A stretch of 5,206 bases of DNA, taken from assembly GCA_023129675.1 (NCBI GenBank), contig JAGMBM010000157.1:1-5206 (forward strand). Direction: 5' to 3'. A program made the position numbers and the translations under genes. The stretch's first letter is position 1. Every line of letters begins with the position of its first letter. Positions 1-5,206 of this stretch are shown here, one piece after another. This stretch comes from Hadesarchaea archaeon. Lineage in GTDB: Archaea > Hadarchaeota > Hadarchaeia > Hadarchaeales > Hadarchaeaceae. The notes beneath the pieces are model-generated. The model made no database searches. It saw only the letters and a list, made by a program, of their open reading frames with translations, and was not told the origin of the DNA.

Positions 1-438
1 ATCCGAAAGGAGCACATGCGGCGAATGCGCGATGGGGCGATCATGTGCAACGCGGGACACTTCAACGTTGAGATCGACCTCAAGGGACTTGCCTCTCTCT
101 CGGTCAAGCGTCGGAAAGTCTTGACTGACGTGGAGGAGTTCCAGCTCAAGGACGGTCGGCGGCTGCACCTGCTGGCGGAGGGGAGGCTCGTGAACTTGGC
201 TGGCGAACGTTCGCTCGGGCACCCGATGGAGATAATGGATATGAGTTTCGCGTTGCAGGCTCTAAGCGTGGAGTACCTCGCGGAGCACGGCAAGGAATTA
301 GAACCAAAGGTCCACGACGTGCCAGCCGAGATCGATCGGAGGGTAGCCGAGCTAAAGCTCAAGTCGCTTGGCGTAGGGCTGGAGAAACTCACCCGTGAGC
401 AACTGGGGTACTTGCGGTCTTGGAAATCCGGCACATAA
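1..438 (+). CDS. ahcY: Adenosylhomocysteinase, C-terminal part (5' end outside window)
   Basis: S-adenosylhomocysteinase reversibly hydrolyses S-adenosylhomocysteine to adenosine and homocysteine, relieving product inhibition of methyltransferases; it is a cytosolic NAD-dependent homo-oligomer. The frame is open from base 1 and the first codons (IRKEHM) match the interior of the family, so the ATG at 16 is internal and the gene starts upstream. 145 residues are visible. The segment RDGAIMCNAGHFNVEID (fragment residues 10-26) is the end of the NAD-binding domain, with the conserved Asn17 and His20. AEGRLVNL (about 59-66) and GHP (73-75) belong to the C-terminal catalytic segment. The protein ends in a LTREQ...SWKSGT-like tail, as archaeal members do, without the C-terminal extension of bacterial and eukaryotic enzymes. 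Odd points: the loop between LVNL and GHP appears about two residues longer than usual, and the expected FANQ reads FALQ (Leu85). It converges on prf1, 49 bp away, and ends in TAA. Confidence 0.95.
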   Translation: MRKEHMRRMRDGAIMCNAGHFNVEIDLKGLASLSVKRRKVLTDVEEFQLKDGRRLHLLAEGRLVNLAGERSLGHPMEIMDMSFALQALSVEYLAEHGKELEPKVHDVPAEIDRRVAELKLKSLGVGLEKLTREQLGYLRSWKSGT

Positions 439-447
439 AAACAAAAA
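437..447 (-). terminator. Oligo-T tract, probable prf1 transcription terminator
   Basis: Read on the minus strand, about 40 nt after the prf1 stop codon, the sequence is T5-G-T5. Further short T-rich stretches lie between it and the gene, including a tandem ATTTGT pair at 468-479. Archaeal RNA polymerase is known to terminate on U-rich tracts without a hairpin, and no stable stem is visible here. The tract overlaps the ahcY stop codon, so prf1 transcripts would end within the last codons of ahcY. No comparable strong T-run is seen on the plus strand for ahcY; only TTTT at 451-454 is present. Confidence 0.5.
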
Positions 448-487
448 GCATTTTCAAAATATATCCAACAAATACAAATCAATTAAA

Positions 488-1759
488 TTACGCAGCTGGT
501 CTGAACCTTAAAATAGCCGCTAAGCCCTTGAAAGCGATGCGAAGCTGCTTGCCCTCCTCAGTTTCGATCGAGATGAACTCCACCCTCGCACCGAACCGCT
601 CCGCTAGCTCGAGCAATTCCTGCACGACGTCCTTGCTCTCGACGAGCGTCAGCCTAGTTTCGCCACAGCTGGGACAGGATCGCCCCGCCAGCTGCTTCTG
701 GTAAGTTTTGATATCGTCAACGGTTTCACGCAGCTCGTGCCTGCAAGCTTGGCATCGCGCGAGCGCACGGCTCCTCCGCAGGTCCTCCGAGATAAGGAGC
801 AGCTCGACCGCCCCCAGCTCGAGGGAACGTCTGATATCCCGCTCGCCGTATGTGACCAATCCCTTGCCCGCGACGAGCTCCTCCATGAAGCGCTGGATGA
901 GGGATTTTTCCTTCAGGATGTCGAGATCGGCGAGCACCTCACCCGATTTGTTGACCACTTCCTTTATCCCCTGCTCATCGGTGTAGCCGGTATCGAGCAC
1001 CCCAGCGATCTTCCGCTTGATTCCATCGTGCAACAATTCACTTTTCAAGAATTCATCTTTAGTCCGCCCAGGCCCACCGACTAGGATCGCCCGCAGGTCA
1101 GGGATCTGCGAAAATATATCGTTGGCGGCTTCCGCAACCCTTTTCGCATACTCATGAGCAGCGATTTCTATCAACCGCTCGAACCGTCGTGCAGACTGCC
1201 CTCCCTTGCCGTGTTTTCCTGGAACGCCGGAGGTCAACCTTCTCACGATCTCGATGTGTTTGCCCCGCAGGGTCGCGAGCGTCGCCTCCCGCCGATCCAT
1301 GACGAGCACCCCCACGTTCTCCTTAATCTGAAGCATCTCGCGCAGCGGCTCGAGCACGAACTCTTGGTCGCAGCGATACATCCTGATGGTCACCGGTTCA
1401 GGGGGCTCGACCCAATAAAGCTTGATGTCGGCGGTGTCCTCACGCCCGGCCACGTTGCCACAAAATATGGCCATCCCGTTCGGAGGGGGGCGCCTGTGGG
1501 CGTCGGTGTAGGTGCGCAGGAACTGGGTGATCCGCTCGAGGGCGCCTATCACGTTCTTTCGAGTCGTCTTCGATTTTATGTTGGCCGCTGTCCCCTGCTC
1601 ATCCCGAAGCTGTTGGACGACCTTGGTGAGCTCGAAATCTGGGGTAATATAGACCGAGATGAGTTCAGTCCCTCGGCCGCGCTTGCCAGCCAGATCTTCG
1701 AGCATCCGCCTGAATTGGTAACGCGCCTTGGTATCTACGGGCATTCGCATCGCCGTCAT
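488..1759 (-). CDS. prf1: Archaeal peptide chain release factor 1 (aRF1)
   Basis: Class-I release factor that recognises all three stop codons in the ribosomal A site and triggers hydrolysis of peptidyl-tRNA, working with the aRF3-like EF1A GTPase and ABCE1. The 423-residue length fits the family. Domain 1 (about 1-140) has NIKS at 60-63 and YxCxxxF at 128-134 (Y128, C130, F134), the stop-codon reading elements. Domain 2 has the GGQ at 186-188 in a GKHGKGGQSARR context, the catalytic loop. Domain 3 carries a Zn-ribbon-like insert with Cys336, 339, 362 and 365. The residue before NIKS is Ala59 where Ser is common in eukaryotes, which I regard as tolerated. Start: the ATG at 1759 is the longest option. 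In-frame ATGs at 1750 (Met4) and 1744 (Met6) are also plausible, and no ribosome binding site distinguishes them. The gene is divergent from pyrH, convergent with ahcY, and ends in TAA. Confidence 0.98.
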   Translation of the reverse strand: MTAMRMPVDTKARYQFRRMLEDLAGKRGRGTELISVYITPDFELTKVVQQLRDEQGTAANIKSKTTRKNVIGALERITQFLRTYTDAHRRPPPNGMAIFCGNVAGREDTADIKLYWVEPPEPVTIRMYRCDQEFVLEPLREMLQIKENVGVLVMDRREATLATLRGKHIEIVRRLTSGVPGKHGKGGQSARRFERLIEIAAHEYAKRVAEAANDIFSQIPDLRAILVGGPGRTKDEFLKSELLHDGIKRKIAGVLDTGYTDEQGIKEVVNKSGEVLADLDILKEKSLIQRFMEELVAGKGLVTYGERDIRRSLELGAVELLLISEDLRRSRALARCQACRHELRETVDDIKTYQKQLAGRSCPSCGETRLTLVESKDVVQELLELAERFGARVEFISIETEEGKQLRIAFKGLAAILRFRPAA

Positions 1760-1776
1760 AAATTTCGACCGCGAGT

Positions 1777-1785
1777 GTTAATAAC
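1777..1785. promoter_or_regulatory. Symmetric TATA-like element in the prf1/pyrH divergent gap
   Basis: The 54-bp gap between the divergent starts contains GTTAATAAC, whose 4-bp arms are perfectly complementary around a central A, so both strands read a nearly identical A+T-rich box. Its centre lies 33 bp before the pyrH ATG and 22 bp before the longest prf1 ATG (31 bp before Met4). This is roughly where an archaeal TATA box sits for leaderless or short-leader mRNAs. A perfect 8-bp palindrome, AACATGTT (1783-1790), overlaps its right edge and could be a protein site or chance. No clear BRE can be called by eye. Inference only; transcription start sites are unknown. Confidence 0.45.
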
Positions 1786-1813
1786 ATGTTGCCGAACTTA
1801 TCTTGGCGATTGG

Positions 1814-2500
1814 ATGCGCGTGACCCTCTGCTTTGGCGGCTCGATCTTAGCACCCGAGGAGCTAGACATGGATTGCATTCGAGCGGTAGCTCAGATGTTG
1901 CGTGCGCTCAAGTCGCAGAAGCATGAAGTCCTTGTCGTTACTGGCGGGGGGAGGCCCTCGCGCAAGTACATCGAAGCGGCACGAAAATTGAAGGCATCAA
2001 ACACCTACTGCGACATCATGGGCATAGATGTCACGCGCCTGAACGCCCGCCTGATGATTGCCGCCCTCGGCGATCTCGCGGAGCGGGAACCCCTCGCTAC
2101 ATTTGAAGCGGCGATTAGGGTAACGCTCAAGGGCAAGGTGCCCGTGATGGGCGGCGTAACGCCAGGCCAAACCACCGATGCGGTCGCCGCGATGTTGGCA
2201 AGCTCGAGCAAGTCCGAACTTTTGGTTTTCTTCACGGATGTGGGTGGGGTCTACACGGCCGATCCTAAACTCAACCCAAGAGCGAAGAAGCTCGAGGTGA
2301 TAACCGTGCGGGAGCTCATGAGGCTGGTGACGGTCAAAAAAATGAAACCGGGGATTAGCATGGTTATCGACCCCGTGGGCGCGAAGCTCATCCAGCGGAC
2401 GGGCATCCGAACGCTTGTGCTGGGGAGGCGCGATATCAAACGCTTACCGGAGATTTTAAGGGGAGCGAAGCATAGTGGCACCACGATTGTGCCCGGATGA
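1814..2500 (+). CDS. pyrH: UMP kinase, archaeal type
   Basis: Amino-acid-kinase-fold enzyme that phosphorylates UMP to UDP with ATP in pyrimidine nucleotide synthesis; hexameric and cytosolic in characterised members. At 228 residues it has the length of archaeal UMP kinases. Motifs in order: FGGS (7-10) in the N-terminal phosphate loop, VTGGGRPSRKYIEAA (42-56), GIDVTRLNARLMIAALGD (70-87), VMGGVTPGQTTDAVAAMLA (111-129) for UMP binding, VYTADPKLNP (146-155) in the nucleotide-binding part, and a late IDPVGAKLI. The pattern separates it from isopentenyl phosphate kinase and glutamate kinase. The start is the ATG at 1814 because homology begins exactly there; the open frame continues upstream only as antisense of prf1. 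No Shine-Dalgarno is visible, so the mRNA may be leaderless. Odd: the usual VDGVY reads VGGVY (Gly144), with Asp142 just before it. Followed 4 bp later by a small Zn-ribbon gene; ends in TGA. Confidence 0.95.
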   Translation: MRVTLCFGGSILAPEELDMDCIRAVAQMLRALKSQKHEVLVVTGGGRPSRKYIEAARKLKASNTYCDIMGIDVTRLNARLMIAALGDLAEREPLATFEAAIRVTLKGKVPVMGGVTPGQTTDAVAAMLASSSKSELLVFFTDVGGVYTADPKLNPRAKKLEVITVRELMRLVTVKKMKPGISMVIDPVGAKLIQRTGIRTLVLGRRDIKRLPEILRGAKHSGTTIVPG

Positions 2501-2504
2501 TAAG

Positions 2505-2684
2505 ATGCCCGAGGACCATCGGCACTGCATTGTTTGCGGAAGGGCGATTGAGCAGGATAAATTTTTCTGCTCACCCTCATGCGAGGACGTCTTCAAAAAA
2601 CAACGGAAACGCATGGCGCGCAGTAGGTTAATCATGATGCTTATTTTCATCGCGCTCTTCTTGCTGATCTTGTTCTCCGTCTAA
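2505..2684 (+). CDS. Small Zn-ribbon membrane protein, DUF2116-like
   Basis: A 59-residue protein of unknown function. Residues 1-36 are hydrophilic and carry Cys8-x2-Cys11 and Cys22-x3-Cys26, a compact treble-clef or Zn-ribbon-like metal site. A basic stretch follows (KKQRKRMARSR, 31-41), then one transmembrane helix (about 42-58) running to the C-terminus. This tail-anchored layout with a cytosolic zinc finger matches the archaeal DUF2116/COG4068 group, described only as a predicted nucleic-acid-binding protein. The ATG at 2505 is chosen because it lies 4 bp after the pyrH stop and directly precedes the conserved part. An in-frame ATG at 2475 would add ten residues overlapping pyrH and is less likely. 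GGATGA at 2495-2500 is at best a weak ribosome binding site, so translational coupling to pyrH is likely. The last 38 bp overlap the 3' end of valS on the other strand. Ends in TAA. Confidence 0.82.
   Translation: MPEDHRHCIVCGRAIEQDKFFCSPSCEDVFKKQRKRMARSRLIMMLIFIALFLLILFSV
2595..2600 (-). terminator. T6 run, possible valS terminator inside the small gene
   Basis: On the minus strand a T6 run lies about 47 nt after the valS TGA stop codon, antisense to the middle of the Zn-ribbon gene. It is the first sizeable oligo-T tract downstream of valS and could release its transcript. The same bases encode Lys-Lys in the small protein, so the run may be coincidental. Confidence 0.25.
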
Positions 2685-5206
2685 CCAAACCGCTTCGTGG
2701 GCCAGTTATCAGAAGGGTTAGCGCAGGCTTTTGGATGTCGATGACCTCAACCTTACGCCCGGCGCTGGCGGTCTCCTTTATCACCCTCACATCTTCGGGT
2801 GCGAGTTCGAATCGCTTTCCGCCCGCGCGGAGCTTGATTTTCCCCTTGGCCAGTTGCTTCGCAAGATCCTCCGGCTTCGCCTCGCGCAAGGCTTGCACGA
2901 TCAGCTTCACGTCTGCGTGTAGGCGCGGCCCTAGCTTTGCCAGTTCGGGTTCGACTGCGAGCACGCGTTCGGCCAACTTCGGCTTGCCGACTTTGATGTT
3001 GAGCTTGCCCACGCGCATGGTACCGGCGATGTCGTCCCCTACCTCTTTGAGCATCTTCGCCGTCTCCCTACTGGAAGTGTAAATCACGACCGATGGGAGC
3101 TCCCTGCTCAGCGCCATCTTGCGCTCGGACTTGAACTGCCGGAGGGTACCCACGATCAAGTTCATGAGTTCGCCGGCTCGCTCGGCTGATTCATCGATAA
3201 ACTTCTTGTTTACTTCGGGCCAGCTTGACATGTGAACGCTTGGGTACGGGTGATCCTTGCCAAAGTAGGTCTGATAAATCTCCTCGGAGAAGTGCGGCGT
3301 GAAGGGAGCGAGCAGTTTGGCGGCGGTCAGCATAACGTGGTAAAGCGCGTAACGTGCGGCGTCGGCAGTGAGATCGTCACCGTAGAGGCGATGTTTGACT
3401 TCCTCGATGTACATGTCGCAGAGCTCATGCCACACGAAGGTCTGGATCGCGCCCATCGCGTGGTTGAATTGGAAGTCCTCGAGCCAGCCCGTGGTCTGCC
3501 CGATCAGGCGGTTGAGGCGGCTCAGGATCCAACGATCGATGGGCCTGAACTTGAGCTTCTTCGGGTCGAGCTCGGCAATTTTCGCGTTCAAGTGGGGTCC
3601 GGCGAAACGCGCGGCGTTCCAGAACTTGCGCATAAACCGGTAGCCGAAGTCTACGTCCTTCCAGCTGAAGGGGATGTCAGAACCTGTGGAGGCACCTATC
3701 ACTGCCCACTGACGGAGGGCATCGGTACCGTACTTGCCCCGTGCCATGGTCGTGTCGACGTAGTTGCCGAGCGACTTCGACATCTTTCGCCCGTCCTCAC
3801 CAAACACCATGCCGTTAATGAGCACCGTGCGATAGGGCGTCTCGCCCAGCAGCGCTAGGTGTCGGACGAGCAGGTAGTAATCCCATGTGCGGATGATGTC
3901 AGTCCCATTGGGCTGGAGGTCCGCCGGGAAAAGACGTCGATCGAGCTTGGGCCAGCCGGCATGGACGGCGATCGTTATCGAGCTATCCATCCAGGTGTCG
4001 AGCACATCTTGCTCGGGTTCGAAGCTTTCTCTACCGCACTTCGGGCATCGCTCGACCGGTGGTTTATCCTTCGCGGGGGTCACGGGCAGTTGTCTCTCCT
4101 CGGCGACGATGGGCTCCCTGCAGCCCGTGCAGTACCATGCCGGAATCGGGGTTGCGAAGATCCGCTGCCTCGAGATCACCCAGTCCCAGTCCATCGATTC
4201 AGCCCAGTCGATCAACCTCTGCCGCATGTACTCGGGAACCCAACGAACTCCCTTGGCGCCCTCGATAACCTTGTCTTTCAAATCTAGCACGCGCATGAAC
4301 CACTGAGGCTTCGTCAGAATCTCGACCGGTGTCTTGCACCGCCAGCACGCTCCGACGCTTTGAGCCAGCTTCTCCTGCTTCATGAGCAGTCCTGCCTTGC
4401 GGAGGTCATCGACAATCGCGCGCTTGCACTCCTCGAGCGTAAGCCCAGCATATTTGCCAGCCGCCTTGCTCATGTTCCCTTTTTCATCGATGAGCTTGAC
4501 CACGGGTAGCTTGTGGCGCTTCACCCAGCGCACATCGGTTTTATCGCCGAAGGTGCAGACCATCACCACTCCCGTGCCGAACTCGGGGTCGACCTCGTGG
4601 TCCTCGATGAGCTCGACGACTTGGCCGAAGGGGGGCACCTCGACCTTTTTTCCAATGTATTTCCCGTAGCGCTCGTCTCCGGGGTAAACCGCCACGACCA
4701 CACATGCGGGGAGATACTCGGGTCGGGTGGTGGCGATGGTAAGGTACTCGTCCTCGCCGTGCAGCTTGAACTTGATGTAGCTGAGCGTCGCCTCCCGGTC
4801 CTCATACTCCACTTCGGCATCTGCTATCGCTGTTTCACATCGAGGGCACCAGTTGACAGGGTGCTCGCCCCGATAGATCAAACCACGCTTGTAGAGCTGC
4901 ACGAAGGAGAGCTGGGTTCGCCCGTAGTAGTCCGGGTCCATCGTCCGGTACTCGGTAGACCAATCGATTGAAAAGCCAAGCGAGTTCATCTCCTCCCGCA
5001 TATGGGTGATGTTATCCTCGGTCAGCTTGATGCAGAGCTCACGGAATTTTTCAGGCGGGAGATCACCCTTGCGGATTCCATAGCGCTTTTCGACTTGGAC
5101 CTCAGTCGGCAACCCGTGACAGTCCCAGCCCTGCGGGAAAAACACGTTGAACCCGCGCATTCGCTTGTAGCGGGCGACGATATCAAAGTAGGTCCAGTTT
5201 AGGGCG
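2647..5206 (-). CDS. valS: Valyl-tRNA synthetase, nearly complete (N-terminus outside window)
   Basis: Class-I aminoacyl-tRNA synthetase that charges tRNA-Val and edits misactivated threonine; cytosolic. 852 residues are in the window; the frame is open to its right edge, so the ATG at 5160 is internal. The visible protein starts at ALNWTYFDIVARYKRM; the start codon and the HIGH-like motif must lie just beyond 5206, probably some 50-70 residues away. Seen in order (fragment numbering): FPQGWDCHGLPTE (about 23-35); WCPRC (119-123); TTRPEYLPAC (159-168) opening the editing domain; CWRC (287-290); a CTGC/CPKC zinc-site pair (359-362, 387-390); DTWMDSSI (about 403-410), a valine-type archaeal signature; KMSKS (474-478, bases 3772-3786), the ATP-site loop; GSDIPFSW and the anticodon-binding helical domain; then a charged C-terminal region. 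The tail ends in an Arg-rich stretch encoded opposite the Zn-ribbon gene, with which it overlaps by 38 bp. Ends in TGA. Confidence 0.97.
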   Translation of the reverse strand, partial: ALNWTYFDIVARYKRMRGFNVFFPQGWDCHGLPTEVQVEKRYGIRKGDLPPEKFRELCIKLTEDNITHMREEMNSLGFSIDWSTEYRTMDPDYYGRTQLSFVQLYKRGLIYRGEHPVNWCPRCETAIADAEVEYEDREATLSYIKFKLHGEDEYLTIATTRPEYLPACVVVAVYPGDERYGKYIGKKVEVPPFGQVVELIEDHEVDPEFGTGVVMVCTFGDKTDVRWVKRHKLPVVKLIDEKGNMSKAAGKYAGLTLEECKRAIVDDLRKAGLLMKQEKLAQSVGACWRCKTPVEILTKPQWFMRVLDLKDKVIEGAKGVRWVPEYMRQRLIDWAESMDWDWVISRQRIFATPIPAWYCTGCREPIVAEERQLPVTPAKDKPPVERCPKCGRESFEPEQDVLDTWMDSSITIAVHAGWPKLDRRLFPADLQPNGTDIIRTWDYYLLVRHLALLGETPYRTVLINGMVFGEDGRKMSKSLGNYVDTTMARGKYGTDALRQWAVIGASTGSDIPFSWKDVDFGYRFMRKFWNAARFAGPHLNAKIAELDPKKLKFRPIDRWILSRLNRLIGQTTGWLEDFQFNHAMGAIQTFVWHELCDMYIEEVKHRLYGDDLTADAARYALYHVMLTAAKLLAPFTPHFSEEIYQTYFGKDHPYPSVHMSSWPEVNKKFIDESAERAGELMNLIVGTLRQFKSERKMALSRELPSVVIYTSSRETAKMLKEVGDDIAGTMRVGKLNIKVGKPKLAERVLAVEPELAKLGPRLHADVKLIVQALREAKPEDLAKQLAKGKIKLRAGGKRFELAPEDVRVIKETASAGRKVEVIDIQKPALTLLITGPRSGLVRRRTRSARRAR

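Noticed and set aside
450..460. ATTTTCAAAAT inverted repeat as an intrinsic terminator hairpin for ahcY
   Set aside because: The arms are pure A/T with a one-base centre, so no stable hairpin can form.
468..479. Tandem ACAAAT repeat between ahcY and prf1
   Set aside because: Only two 6-bp units in A+T-rich sequence; best read as part of the T-rich termination region of prf1 rather than a repeat element.
1571..1591. Ala instead of Ser before the NIKS motif of aRF1 as a sign of altered stop-codon reading
   Set aside because: NIKS, YxCxxxF and GGQ are intact, and both TAA and TGA end genes here; I cannot show that Ala is unusual in archaea.
1154..1813. A long plus-strand open frame of 220 codons upstream of and in frame with pyrH, as if pyrH had a large N-terminal extension
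   Set aside because: It lies wholly antisense to prf1, has no recognisable domain, and UMP kinase homology begins precisely at the ATG at 1814.
3232..3858. A 208-codon plus-strand open frame inside valS
   Set aside because: It is antisense to the well-conserved KMSKS and anticodon-binding parts of ValRS. G+C-rich codon use explains the open frame, and the translation shows no domain-like pattern.
4513..4971. A 152-codon plus-strand open frame opposite the ValRS editing domain
   Set aside because: A shadow of the valS reading frame with low-complexity, acidic and valine/leucine-rich translation and no start context.

Overview
The window is a piece of an archaeal chromosome carrying five protein genes, all of them core or widely conserved archaeal functions. 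The archaeal assignment rests on several independent points: an eRF1/aRF1-type release factor with NIKS and GGQ motifs, an archaeal-type UMP kinase, a valyl-tRNA synthetase with archaeal signature segments, a small Zn-ribbon membrane protein of the DUF2116 type, and an adenosylhomocysteinase that ends without the C-terminal tail seen in bacteria and eukaryotes. The genes look G+C-rich by eye, and the short gaps are A+T-rich. I cannot assign a lineage from the sequence alone.

Layout from left to right. Positions 1-438 (+) hold the 3' part of the adenosylhomocysteinase gene (ahcY). A 49-bp A+T-rich gap separates it from prf1, which runs convergently at 488-1759 (-) and encodes the single class-I translation release factor. 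A 54-bp gap at 1760-1813 is the only divergent promoter region in the window; it holds a nearly symmetric TATA-like element that could serve both prf1 and the next gene. On the + strand follow pyrH (UMP kinase, 1814-2500) and, 4 bp later, a 59-residue Zn-ribbon/transmembrane protein (2505-2684), very likely one operon. From the right, valS (valyl-tRNA synthetase) enters on the - strand and continues past position 5206. Its 3' end runs into the small gene, so the two stop codons overlap by 38 bp tail to tail.

Functionally the window combines translation (valyl-tRNA charging, termination), pyrimidine nucleotide supply (UMP to UDP) and the methyl cycle (removal of S-adenosylhomocysteine). There are no mobile elements, CRISPR arrays, RNA genes or long unexplained stretches. 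I do not see an undescribed system. The points worth a second look are local: the overlapping valS/small-gene ends with an Arg-rich tail, the shared symmetric promoter, and substitutions in otherwise well-conserved segments of UMP kinase and adenosylhomocysteinase.
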